Part shown: positions 4,895 through 13,685 of the stretch, one piece after another | How the letters are laid out: the number at the start of each line of letters is the position of its first letter | How positions within the stretch are numbered: the stretch's first letter is position 1 | IMG/VR virus record: IMGVR_UViG_3300031143_000017 | Span: 1-36,466 of that record | DNA from: a virus | DNA length: 36,466 bases | Strand: one strand, 5' to 3' | Notes under the pieces: generated by a model | What the model saw: the letters and a program-made list of their open reading frames with translations, nothing else | What the model was told of the DNA's origin: nothing | The model's database searches: none | Translations under genes and position numbers: made by a program

Positions 4895-6843
4895 TGTCGT
4901 ATAGAATTGAAGCAGGCAAGGTAGTCTTCCAAGATGCACCAAGAGAAGGTTCTGAAGTTGAGATAGTTGTATCCACAGTAAACACTCTTAAAGGATTTAC
5001 TGACCCAAGAGGGTTCTATCCTCGTAGAGTTAATGAGGCAGACACTAATCGACTTGCGGTTAACGATGCACGAAACCAACACCCTGTCAACAAGTTTAAG
5101 AAAGATAATCTAGATGACTTAACGGGTGAACCAGCTCCGTCTTACAATGCACAATACCCTTTCAACCATGTACGGGAAACCGAAAGTGGTCATATTCAAG
5201 AGATGGATGATACGCCAGGCCACGAGCGTATTCACGAATACCATCGTTCTGGTACGTTCTACGAAATACATCCAGACGGAACTAAGGTAACAAAGATTGT
5301 TGGTGACGGGTTTGAAATCGTTCATCAAAACAAACATGTTCGTGTTCGTGGTAACATGAAAGTCTTTGTTGATGGTGATGCGTCTTTGTATGTCCGTGGC
5401 AGTATGGATGCTCAGGTTGATGAGAACTTAAATTTCAATGTCGGTAAGAACATAGACTTCCATGCAGGCAAGAACATTCGTATGTTTGCAAATGAATCTA
5501 TTGAGATGACAGCACAGACAACTATGGCACAACAGTCTGTTGGAAAGTTCTTACAACAATCTGTAGGGGATATGCAAATAGTTACTAGTGGTAACTTTAC
5601 AAATTCTGTTCATGGTAACTATGACATGGTGTTGGATGGTAATTCCCTCACAGATATTAAAGGTACACTTACTACCAACATCACGGGTGCAGTTGCATTG
5701 AACACAGAAGTAACTTACACTGTCGCATCAACTGGTGCAATGGTACTTGACACTGCTGGAGCATTGAACATAGGTTCTGCTGGTGCAATGAATCTTTCTG
5801 GTGCGACAATCGACTTGAACTCTGTTACAAGAAGTGCGGTAACGATCACTCCTATTGTACCTCGCACAACTCCATCCCCTGCTATTGGTGAAGACATTAC
5901 ACCAGAAGTTACATTCATGGACACTGGAGATATTGCAACAGGCATTCTACCTTGGAGTATTAATATTGGTGAGTACGAGCTTGATACATTCTCTACAAAG
6001 ATTGCTGCAATGAAACTTGCAGACATCAAGGCGGATAAAGCATTCATCCCTCTAACTGAATCAGATAGCTTCTTTGCAGGTGATGATGAAGAGAAGACTG
6101 ATAGTGATATCAAAACTGCAATTGAATCGGGTGAGGTATTGCCCTCGACTTTCTCTGACTACTCTTATAATTCACTAACAGGAAAAATTAATACCAGTGG
6201 CGCAACTAGAAAGGCTGTATCTTTACCTCGCATACCAGATGAAGGTGAAGAACATGGTACGTTAGGTTCTGACTTTATAGCGACTCCAGTTGCAACTTCC
6301 ATAACATCTTCAGCTGAGATTGCACAAGCAAATTCTAAGTATGATACTTCTGGTAATGTTATTGGTGGGGTAAACTATTCTCTTCCTCTATCTACACACT
6401 TCACACTTGGACAACTATCCAAGAACTCTGTTGTCGCATCTTCGACAATCGCCAATGGTGGCAATGAAGGTAAGACACAGAAACAAATTATTGACAAACT
6501 TAAAACTCTTGCGGTGCATGTTCTCGACCCAATCAAAGAACAGTATCCTGATATGATAGTCACTAATGCTTACAGAGGTAGGGCTGGTACAAGTCAACAT
6601 AACATTGGTGAAGCTGCGGATATTCAATTCCCTGGCCTCGCAAAATCTGGATACTTTGCAAGAGCTCAATGGATGAGAGAAAACATTCCCCATGATAAAT
6701 TGATTCTTGAATTTAAGAATACAGGTTCGGGACTTCCTTGGATACATATATCTTGTAAGGAAACTGGAAACGCTGCTCTCATTTTAACAATGTATAACCA
6801 TAGAAACTATAAGGAAACTGGTAAGTTTTACCAGTTGGCATAG
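4894..6843 (+). CDS. Spike needle protein: gp5C-like beta-helix with second M15 peptidase
   Basis: Residues about 95-130 (ETESGHIQEMDDTPGHERIH, SGTFYEIHPDGT) are the conserved entry to the gp5 C-terminal needle. A repetitive beta-helix follows to about 315 (VRGNMKVFVDGDASLYVRG and similar), forming the trimeric membrane-puncturing spike. Residues about 500-640 are a second peptidase of M15_3 type: S567-Q-H569-N-I-G-E-A-A-D576 and H618 (WIHIS). The first 26 residues (SYRIEAGKVVFQDAPREG...) resemble the second half of a fibre beta-domain whose first half is in the preceding gene. T4 gp5 is cut between its lysozyme and needle; here the break is made by separate genes. At 649 aa it is much longer than T4 gp5C. 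Confidence 0.75.
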   Translation: MSYRIEAGKVVFQDAPREGSEVEIVVSTVNTLKGFTDPRGFYPRRVNEADTNRLAVNDARNQHPVNKFKKDNLDDLTGEPAPSYNAQYPFNHVRETESGHIQEMDDTPGHERIHEYHRSGTFYEIHPDGTKVTKIVGDGFEIVHQNKHVRVRGNMKVFVDGDASLYVRGSMDAQVDENLNFNVGKNIDFHAGKNIRMFANESIEMTAQTTMAQQSVGKFLQQSVGDMQIVTSGNFTNSVHGNYDMVLDGNSLTDIKGTLTTNITGAVALNTEVTYTVASTGAMVLDTAGALNIGSAGAMNLSGATIDLNSVTRSAVTITPIVPRTTPSPAIGEDITPEVTFMDTGDIATGILPWSINIGEYELDTFSTKIAAMKLADIKADKAFIPLTESDSFFAGDDEEKTDSDIKTAIESGEVLPSTFSDYSYNSLTGKINTSGATRKAVSLPRIPDEGEEHGTLGSDFIATPVATSITSSAEIAQANSKYDTSGNVIGGVNYSLPLSTHFTLGQLSKNSVVASSTIANGGNEGKTQKQIIDKLKTLAVHVLDPIKEQYPDMIVTNAYRGRAGTSQHNIGEAADIQFPGLAKSGYFARAQWMRENIPHDKLILEFKNTGSGLPWIHISCKETGNAALILTMYNHRNYKETGKFYQLA

Positions 6844-6846
6844 GAG

Positions 6847-7149
6847 ATGCCAGCAATTTGCAGAGTGGGTGACGCACTAAATACAGGACACAGTTGTAGT
6901 ACTACGTCAACTATTGACACAGCTAATACTGACGGAACTGTTAAAGCAAACGGAATAAATATAATAGTTGTTGGTGCTCCAACAGTTTCACATACCCACA
7001 CAGGTGACAGCTGTCAGACATCTCATGTAGTTACCTTGTCTGCTGGTTCTGGTACTGTTAGTATTAATGGCAAGAAGGTGGGTAGAGTGACAGACGCAAT
7101 TGATGCTGGTGCAATGACAGCAGGCAGTGGAAATGTTTCCACTGGTTAA
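6847..7149 (+). CDS. PAAR-repeat spike tip protein (T4 gp5.4 role)
   Basis: The start MPAICRVGDALNTGHSC, the repeated short beta segments (VKANGINIIVVG, GTVSINGKKVGRVTDAIDAG) and histidines H15, H49, H51 and H60 with C17 and C56 fit PAAR proteins, which cap the spike as a sharp zinc-stabilised cone. Its length of 100 aa suits the family. It follows the needle gene by 3 nt; AGGAG sits right against the ATG, too close for normal use, so translation is probably coupled to the gene before. It would attach to the free end of the needle and be the first part to meet the outer membrane. Confidence 0.8.
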   Translation: MPAICRVGDALNTGHSCSTTSTIDTANTDGTVKANGINIIVVGAPTVSHTHTGDSCQTSHVVTLSAGSGTVSINGKKVGRVTDAIDAGAMTAGSGNVSTG

Positions 7150-7159
7150 GGAGAAGTAA

Positions 7160-7561
7160 ATGTACGAGTACACATGTAAGATAGTTAAAGTGATTGATGG
7201 TGATACCACAGATGTTGATATTGACTTAGGGTTTGGTGTTTGGTTACACAAACAACGAGTTAGGTTCTTTGGTATCGACACACCAGAATCTAGAACAAGA
7301 GACTTAGAAGAAAAGAAGTACGGACTCGCATCAAAGGAATATGTGTTGAATGCCATGCCTGTAGGTTCTACTCAAACCTTAGTCACTGTTAAAGATGGTA
7401 AGGGTAAGTACGGAAGAATACTTGGAAAGTTCAGATTGGAAGATGGTAGTATTCTTAATGACAATATGATTAAAGAACATCATGCAGTAGCATACTTCGG
7501 ACAATGTAAAGAAGATATTGAAGATGAACATATTGCAAACCGATCTTTCATTAATCTCTAG
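7160..7561 (+). CDS. Staphylococcal-nuclease-like (thermonuclease) protein
   Basis: A complete SNase fold of 133 aa with all catalytic positions visible: VIDGDT (D15), RVRFFGIDTPES (R35, D40, T41, E43) and KYGRILGK (R86), almost the numbering of micrococcal nuclease (D21, R35, D40, E43, R87). The family hydrolyses DNA or RNA with calcium. No signal peptide is present. GGAG precedes the ATG. Its place between the PAAR tip and gp25 suggests a virion-associated or late role: attacking host DNA at entry, or competing phage DNA. Similar nucleases occur near tail genes in marine T4-like phages; the true role is not known to me. Confidence 0.8.
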   Translation: MYEYTCKIVKVIDGDTTDVDIDLGFGVWLHKQRVRFFGIDTPESRTRDLEEKKYGLASKEYVLNAMPVGSTQTLVTVKDGKGKYGRILGKFRLEDGSILNDNMIKEHHAVAYFGQCKEDIEDEHIANRSFINL

Positions 7562-7568
7562 TTTTCGT

Positions 7569-7576
7569 TATAAATA
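7569..7576 (+). promoter_or_regulatory. T4-type late promoter (TATAAATA)
   Basis: Exact TATAAATA 27 nt before the gp25 start, overlapping nothing but the short intergenic gap. AAGGAG (7582-7587) would be almost at the 5' end of the transcript. Confidence 0.7.
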
Positions 7577-7595
7577 GAAGTAAGGAGATTTACAA

Positions 7596-8030
7596 ATGGC
7601 GTTGACACCGAATTCTTTTACTGATGCATCAGCATCAAAGTCTAGAAGCACCAGAGTTTATAAGGATATCAGTCTGTCTTTCAGTAGACATCCTATCACT
7701 GGAGACATTGCTAAACTGTCTGATGCTGATGCCGTAAAGAGAAGTGTAAGGAATCTTATAAGTACAGATTTCTATGAACGCCCTTTCCATCCAGAGATTG
7801 GTTCTAACATTCGAAAGACTTTGTTCGAGCCTGTGGATACGTCAACTGCTGAAAACTTAGCTACATACATTGAAGAGTGTATTTCAAACTTTGAACCTAG
7901 AGCAGAGTTATCTTCTGTACAAGTTAATGTAGCTGGGATAAACGGATACCATGTAACCATAGAATTTTATCTTATAAACTCTGCAACTGGTCTTGAGACT
8001 CTAGAGATAGGTATGGAGAGATTACGATAA
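7596..8030 (+). CDS. 25: Baseplate wedge protein gp25
   Basis: The 144-aa protein matches gp25/lysozyme-like wedge proteins: YKDISLSFSRHPITGDIAKL, the DAVKRSVRNLI helix, the FHPEIGSNIRKTLFEP segment and the EPR signature (E100-P101-R102). gp25 sits at the core of the wedge and contacts the first sheath ring, so it helps trigger sheath assembly. Its length is close to T4 gp25 (132 aa). It has its own late promoter and AAGGAG, followed by gp6 as in T4-like phages. The stop overlaps a 10-codon frame as TAATG. Confidence 0.9.
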   Translation: MALTPNSFTDASASKSRSTRVYKDISLSFSRHPITGDIAKLSDADAVKRSVRNLISTDFYERPFHPEIGSNIRKTLFEPVDTSTAENLATYIEECISNFEPRAELSSVQVNVAGINGYHVTIEFYLINSATGLETLEIGMERLR

Positions 8031-8063
8031 TGTTAAAACAATTAGAAGAGAAGAGTAACTAAT

Positions 8064-9914
8064 ATGGCAACCAAACTACAAGTCACAGAGTTAGACTTTG
8101 ATCTAATCAAAAGCAACCTCAAGACATACATGAAAAATCAGACTGAGTTTTCGGACTATAATTTTGAAGGTTCTGGTATGACTCAAATTATTGACCTTCT
8201 CGCATACAATACTCACTACCTCGCAATGAACGCCAACTTTGCAATGAACGAAGCATTCTTAGATAGTGCAACTCTTCGTTCTTCTGTTGTCTCTCACGCA
8301 AAGGGACTTGGATACACTCCTCGTTCTGCTCGAGCTCCTGTTGCATATGTTGATGTTACTTTAAATTCTTCAACGGCTGCAAGTGCAACTCTTGCAAAGG
8401 GCACACGATTTACTACAAAGATGAATGGTAGTACATTTGGATTTGTAGCAAACGAAGCAATATCTACTACTGCAACAAATGGTGTTATGAGATTCATCAA
8501 CGTGCCGATTTATGAAGGCACTCTTATCACATCCAGATACACAGTAGATTTAAATAACATTGATCAGAAGTTTTTGGTTTCTGATGATCGCGGTGACACT
8601 ACCACATTAAAGGTATCAGTACAAACTTCTGCAAGTGATGTTTCGACTACAACCTACACCCTTGCAACTGACATTACACAAGTGACTTCTGGTGCTAAAG
8701 TGTATTTCCTTCAAGAATCCTCAGACGGAAAATTTGAAGTATACTTCGGAGATGGTGTTATCGGAAGTTCAATCTCCAATGGTAACATAGTTCAACTTGA
8801 ATATATTGTCACAAACAAAGACAAGGCGAATGGTGCAAAGTTATTTTCTACAACATCTGTTGCTGGCGAAACTGATATAACTGTTGCGTCATTGGTTATT
8901 GCAACAGGTGGTGCAGAAGCAGAAACCATTGCATCTATTAAGTTTAATGCTCCTCTTGATTATGCATCACAGGGTAGAGCAGTAACTACACAAGATTATA
9001 AAACAATACTTCCAAAAGTATATGCAGGCACTAAGGCAGTTCAAGTATGGGGTGGTGAAGATAATGACCCACCTATCTACGGACAAGTATTCCTTTCTGT
9101 AAGAACTAAGTCTGGTGTTAATTTAACACAGGCTCAAAAGAATAGCATTGCATTAGATTTAAAGAAATACAATATTGCATCTATTCGTCCAATATTAGTA
9201 AACCCAGTAGCTACGAAGATTAAACTGAAGGTTGACTTTAAGTTTGATAGTAAGACTACCACAAAGACTGCTATTGATTTAGAAACTCTTATTAGAAAAA
9301 CAATATCAACTTACAATTCAAGTGACTTGACAAACTTCGATGTTGTGTTTAGACACTCCAAACTTTCTAGATTGATTGATGGTACAGACCCTTCGTTACT
9401 TTCTAACAGTACAAGACTGTCCCTCAATCAGATTATTACTCCAACGCTAAGTGAGTTGACTCAATACGTCATTAGTTTTAACAATGCATTGTATCATCCA
9501 CACACTGGACATAATGCTGCGTTGGGTGGTATTACTACTTCTACTGGATTTACTATTTCGGGAAATACCAATACGATTTATTTTGACGATGATGGTGCTG
9601 GTAAAATCAGAACTTATTATCTAGTTGGTGGTACTACCAGAACATATGTTGACACAGCAGCTGGGACGATTGATTACACTAGTGGAAAGATAGTAATTAC
9701 ATCTGTAAATATTACTTCTGCAACTAACACAGATGGGACAATATCAGTTGATATTCTTCCTGCTTCTAACGATGTTGTTTCTGTTAGGAACCAGTTGTTA
9801 GAAATTGATTTATCAAATACAACTGTAAATGGTACAGTGGATATTGTTGCTGCAGGCGGTTCTTCTGCTGGTACAGGTTACAGTACTACACAAAACACAT
9901 ACAGCTCATACTAG
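8064..9914 (+). CDS. 6: Baseplate wedge protein gp6
   Basis: The N-terminus (LDFDLIKSNLKTYMKNQTEF, GSGMTQIIDLLAYNTHY, NEAFLDSATLRSSVV) is the signature of T4 gp6, related to baseplate J proteins. gp6 dimers form the inner ring joining neighbouring wedges. Length 616 aa against 660 in T4. The middle contains the usual beta domains and the DYKTILPKVY stretch; near the C-terminus a Gly/Thr-rich beta insert (about 475-560) is probably surface-exposed. It follows gp25 by 33 nt, a gap that contains an AGAAGAGAAGAG purine run serving as the ribosome site. Confidence 0.88.
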   Translation: MATKLQVTELDFDLIKSNLKTYMKNQTEFSDYNFEGSGMTQIIDLLAYNTHYLAMNANFAMNEAFLDSATLRSSVVSHAKGLGYTPRSARAPVAYVDVTLNSSTAASATLAKGTRFTTKMNGSTFGFVANEAISTTATNGVMRFINVPIYEGTLITSRYTVDLNNIDQKFLVSDDRGDTTTLKVSVQTSASDVSTTTYTLATDITQVTSGAKVYFLQESSDGKFEVYFGDGVIGSSISNGNIVQLEYIVTNKDKANGAKLFSTTSVAGETDITVASLVIATGGAEAETIASIKFNAPLDYASQGRAVTTQDYKTILPKVYAGTKAVQVWGGEDNDPPIYGQVFLSVRTKSGVNLTQAQKNSIALDLKKYNIASIRPILVNPVATKIKLKVDFKFDSKTTTKTAIDLETLIRKTISTYNSSDLTNFDVVFRHSKLSRLIDGTDPSLLSNSTRLSLNQIITPTLSELTQYVISFNNALYHPHTGHNAALGGITTSTGFTISGNTNTIYFDDDGAGKIRTYYLVGGTTRTYVDTAAGTIDYTSGKIVITSVNITSATNTDGTISVDILPASNDVVSVRNQLLEIDLSNTTVNGTVDIVAAGGSSAGTGYSTTQNTYSSY

Positions 9915-9932
9915 CAAGGTACAAGGTTTTAG

Positions 9933-12749
9933 ATGACTAGTTCGACTTTAAAAAATAAAGTATCACCACATATAAACGAGCAACTGCCTGGCTTTATTAA
10001 GTCAGACCATCCCCTGTTCTCATCATTCTTAAAACACTACTATGAGTTTTTGGAGTCTGGTGAACTTGTCGTATCTGGTTCTAATGATTATGTAATAGAA
10101 GAGACTATCACAGAGAATTTCATTCTTAGTGAAGATGGGTTGAAGGTTGTTCTTGAAGCATCTATCGGAAAGTTTAGTGCTGGCGAAATCATTACTGGTA
10201 CTAAATCTAAAGCTACTGCCACAATACTTGTAGATGACTTTGATGCTGCCAACAGATTATTCATAACATCTCAACAAAGATTTGAAACTGGCGAAATTAT
10301 AACGGGTGCTACATCTGGTGCGACAACAACTGTTGTGTCGTATCGCGCTAACCCTGTTCAGAATATTCAGCAACTATTAGAATACGCAGATGTTGATAAT
10401 ACTGTTTATAGTTTTCTTGATAATTTTAGAAACTCTCTTATGGAGTCTATTCCCAATACCTTGGCAGAAGGTACTGAGAAAAGAAAACTCATCAAGAGTA
10501 TTAAAGACTTGTACGCAGCAAAGGGTACTGCTGATGCACACAAGCTATTCTTTAGAATTCTTTTCAACGAAGAGCCTGAGGTAATTTATCCTAGAGATAA
10601 TTTATTACGAGCCTCTGATGGTGAATGGTCAACAGACAAAGTAATTCGAATTACTGAAACTGGAAACTCTGATTTCACAAATGCAATTGGTGAATTTGTA
10701 ACTGGTTCGACTTCTGGTGCAAAGGCAATTCTCATAACTGTCATTAAGTTTAGAGAGGGCGAGGTTGACATTGCTGAACTTAGTCTAGACGAAAACTCTA
10801 TAGTTGGAGCCTTCACAACTGGTGAGGTTATTCTTTCAACTGACACTAACCAAGATTTAGAAATTGGTGGTATAGTGAAGGGGATTGTTACAGGGCTATC
10901 TCTTTCTGATAGAGGTTCTTATTATGAAGTTAATGACACTGTTAATATTGCTTCTGGTGGCAATAATGCTGCCACTGGTAGAATAGAATCTATTCAGCCT
11001 GGCGATGTAGATGATATTTTAATTGAGAGTGGTGGTACTGGATATGCAATAGGGGACGCGCTTGTATTCAATAATTCTGATACATCTGGACAAGGAGTTG
11101 TTGCGAAGGTTGCTGTAGTTGGTGGTGGAATAAACTTAGAGTCTGATACTTCGCCAGATCAAATTGTTACTGAAGACAATAAGAATATACTAGTAATTCA
11201 GAGTGACAATTTCGAAATAGAAGATGCCACATTAGGTAATGCATACTTAGTGATGGAAGATGGAAACAATCTTTTCCTAGAACAGAGCGGATCAGTACTC
11301 ACGGAAAAAACTTCTTTAGATTATGCATTAGAGGAAGGAACTTCCCAAGACCTCACTGGTGATATCATCATGGAAGATGGGTTGCAGCTTCTTAGAGAAG
11401 ATGCAGATATTTTCTTCACCTCATTAGAACAAACTATAGGCGAAGCAGACCATCTAGTACTAGAAGATGGTACACAAATTGTTTTAGAACCTCAGACATT
11501 TATTGACTTGAGTGTTTCTGCTGAAGTTGGTCAAATTACTAAGTTAGAGATAATTAACACTGGTAATGGTTTCCTAAAAACTCCAACTGTCACTGTATCA
11601 ACTTCTGGTGGTACAGGTGCAGAATTATATGCTGTCTCAACTCAATCTCCAAGAATTGGTTCGATAGGTGATGTTTCAATAACAAACTTTGGTTTGGATT
11701 ATATCACGCCACCAACTGTATCTTTTAACAGAAACTTTATCATAGAAAACTACTCTGGTACATTTGTAAAGGGAGATACTTTAACAAGTCATTCTGCAAC
11801 AGTTATAAACTTTGACAGTTCAAGAAATTTACTAAAACTACAAACTGATATAACATTAGACGATGGAGATGTGATAAGCACAATCACAGGCGCAACTGCT
11901 ACAATTGTGCAATCTAATTTTGCTATTGGTACTGTTGACATTGGTACTATCGGTGCTACTGTTGGAAACTTCGCAACGGATAGAGGTAAACTTTCAACTG
12001 AAAGTATGAAGGTTCAAGATAGTTATTACTATCAAGACTACTCATATGTTATTCGTGTTGGCGAGTCTATTAACCAGTGGAGAGATTCAATTAGACGTTC
12101 TGTTCACCCAGCTGGTTGGAACGTATTCGGTGAAGTGTCTTTTGCAACTCAAGTGGGTGCAACTATTCAAGTTCCTGCTGCTGGTACAGTCAGTGGATTC
12201 ACAGGGGATGAGACATTCTCTCCAGAACTCGCATCTACGTTCACTAACCTATTCACTACAATATTTGGTAGACGTTTGGGTACTTCCACTAACACGACTC
12301 AAAGAGTTAATGCTGGAGTAGGAGTCGTTTCTCCAAGTGGACTAACTGATAGCACAAGAGATGTTTCGTTAACAAGTGACATCAGTGTGAAAATGGATGG
12401 CCCAAGGGGTTCACAACTTACAGGCCCAACACTAGAGAATGTTGCACACTATGCGTTCTCGGTGCATCCTCAAACTATTGCTGCGGTGATACCAAATCAT
12501 CGTGACCCTAGTGGAAGGAAAGTGACTGATTCAAACAACCAATCACGCGACCAATATACACTAGCACAAATTGGATTCATTGGAATTAGAGAGATAGTAA
12601 ATGCAGATGGAACTATTCCAGAAAGTGCATTTGCAAAAAGAATTAACATCATGCCTCCAAGTGAGATTATAGTTACTACTAGCTCGAAACGATTTAGTTC
12701 TACTACTGTAAAATTTGATGCTAACGTAGAAACTTTTGACAAAAACTAA
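9933..12749 (+). CDS. Large baseplate wedge structural protein (gp7 position)
   Basis: This 938-aa protein lies where T4 encodes gp7. The N-terminus (INEQLPGFIKSDHPLFSSFL, KHYYEFLE) and the segment near 150-215 (FLDNFRNSLMESIPNTLAEG, KDLYAAKGTADAHKLFFRIL) are shared with virion proteins of marine T4-like phages. It contains repeated modules: GE-ITG-x-SGA-type beta motifs (about 75-130, 240-270), GGTGYAIGD-type turns (about 300-400) and several EDGxxLxxE repeats (about 445-530). The C-terminal part (SYVIRVGESINQWRDSIRRS, HPAGWNVFGE) also looks conserved. Assignment as a gp7 analogue rests on position and size; sequence similarity to T4 gp7 is not visible to me. Confidence 0.7.
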   Translation: MTSSTLKNKVSPHINEQLPGFIKSDHPLFSSFLKHYYEFLESGELVVSGSNDYVIEETITENFILSEDGLKVVLEASIGKFSAGEIITGTKSKATATILVDDFDAANRLFITSQQRFETGEIITGATSGATTTVVSYRANPVQNIQQLLEYADVDNTVYSFLDNFRNSLMESIPNTLAEGTEKRKLIKSIKDLYAAKGTADAHKLFFRILFNEEPEVIYPRDNLLRASDGEWSTDKVIRITETGNSDFTNAIGEFVTGSTSGAKAILITVIKFREGEVDIAELSLDENSIVGAFTTGEVILSTDTNQDLEIGGIVKGIVTGLSLSDRGSYYEVNDTVNIASGGNNAATGRIESIQPGDVDDILIESGGTGYAIGDALVFNNSDTSGQGVVAKVAVVGGGINLESDTSPDQIVTEDNKNILVIQSDNFEIEDATLGNAYLVMEDGNNLFLEQSGSVLTEKTSLDYALEEGTSQDLTGDIIMEDGLQLLREDADIFFTSLEQTIGEADHLVLEDGTQIVLEPQTFIDLSVSAEVGQITKLEIINTGNGFLKTPTVTVSTSGGTGAELYAVSTQSPRIGSIGDVSITNFGLDYITPPTVSFNRNFIIENYSGTFVKGDTLTSHSATVINFDSSRNLLKLQTDITLDDGDVISTITGATATIVQSNFAIGTVDIGTIGATVGNFATDRGKLSTESMKVQDSYYYQDYSYVIRVGESINQWRDSIRRSVHPAGWNVFGEVSFATQVGATIQVPAAGTVSGFTGDETFSPELASTFTNLFTTIFGRRLGTSTNTTQRVNAGVGVVSPSGLTDSTRDVSLTSDISVKMDGPRGSQLTGPTLENVAHYAFSVHPQTIAAVIPNHRDPSGRKVTDSNNQSRDQYTLAQIGFIGIREIVNADGTIPESAFAKRINIMPPSEIIVTTSSKRFSSTTVKFDANVETFDKN

Positions 12750-12760
12750 CATATAAGTCT

Positions 12761-12768
12761 TATAAATA
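12761..12768 (+). promoter_or_regulatory. T4-type late promoter (TATAAATA)
   Basis: Exact TATAAATA, 33 nt before the start of the fibre gene at 12794. Confidence 0.7.
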
Positions 12769-12793
12769 AAAGAAAGAAATAAGGGAAACTAAC

Positions 12794-13669
12794 ATGGCGT
12801 ATCAAGCACTAGGATTAGGTACAAATGCAAATGACGGAACAGGTGATACTTTACGCATAGGCGGCGATAAGGTTAATGACAACTTTGTAGAATTGTACAC
12901 TAAGTTTGGTGATGGTAGTACGTTATCAAGTAACGTATCAGTAGGAGGCAACGCTGCAACAGCAACTATTCTTGCAGCTTCAAGAACTATTGCTGGAGTA
13001 GCATTCAATGGTAGTGCTGCAATTACACTTGCAAGTACAAACTTGAGTAACACAGCAGCCATCTGTTTAGCCACCAATACATTAACACTCACAAACAAAA
13101 CATTGACTTCACCAGTTATTGGTGGTACTGCCACTACTGCATCTGGAAACTTAGTCGTTGACCCTGCATCACAGATATTAGAAATTAAAGGTAATGGTTC
13201 AAACTTAGAGGGAATGCTTAAACTTAACTGCCATGCAAACACTCATGGTCAAACACTCAAAGCACAACCACACAGTGCGGGCATAACAAACATAAGTTTG
13301 CTTCCTCAAGGCACAGGCACTTCTACATTGGTAAGTAAAGTTTCTACTGATATCCTTACTAACAAAACTCTTGCAGACTTAAAGACAAGTGTACAGGCTA
13401 TTACTGGTGCTGGTGCTATTAATTTAACAACTGGTGTAACAGAAATTACAACAGATTCTGCTGATGCATTTTCACTTGCTAACGGAACTGTAGGTCAAAT
13501 AAAAATTATTACATTAAAGGTTGATGCTGGAGATGCTACTATTACTCCATCTACATTTGCTGGTGGTTCAACTATTACTATGGGTGATGCTGGCGACAGT
13601 ATTATGCTCACTTACGCAACCACAATTGGTTGGGTAATTCTTTCAAATAATGGCTGTGCAATTGGATAA
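12794..13669 (+). CDS. Tail fibre / structural repeat protein
   Basis: The N-terminal signature ANDGTGDTLRIGGDKVNDNF is widespread in marine phage fibres and probably an attachment element. The rest is low-complexity beta sequence rich in Thr, Ala, Asn and Gly, with imperfect repeats such as LTLTNKTLTSPVIGGTAT and DILTNKTLADLKTSV, as in trimeric fibre shafts. The C-terminus (GDSIMLTYATTIGWVILSNN) is typical of a closing fibre domain. No enzyme motif. It has its own late promoter and is followed after 16 nt by the glycine-rich adhesin, with which it may assemble. Confidence 0.7.
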   Translation: MAYQALGLGTNANDGTGDTLRIGGDKVNDNFVELYTKFGDGSTLSSNVSVGGNAATATILAASRTIAGVAFNGSAAITLASTNLSNTAAICLATNTLTLTNKTLTSPVIGGTATTASGNLVVDPASQILEIKGNGSNLEGMLKLNCHANTHGQTLKAQPHSAGITNISLLPQGTGTSTLVSKVSTDILTNKTLADLKTSVQAITGAGAINLTTGVTEITTDSADAFSLANGTVGQIKIITLKVDAGDATITPSTFAGGSTITMGDAGDSIMLTYATTIGWVILSNNGCAIG

Positions 13670-13685
13670 CAAAGGAATATAACAC

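Noticed and set aside
8030-8062. 10-codon frame (MLKQLEEKSN) between gp25 and gp6 with TAATG overlap
   Set aside because: Too short to judge. The purine run it contains is better explained as the gp6 ribosome-binding region, although coupled reinitiation is conceivable.
12802-13242. 146-aa reverse-strand open frame under the fibre gene at 12794
   Set aside because: It is a shadow of a Thr/Ala-rich fibre gene with good plus-strand signals; no independent start signals.
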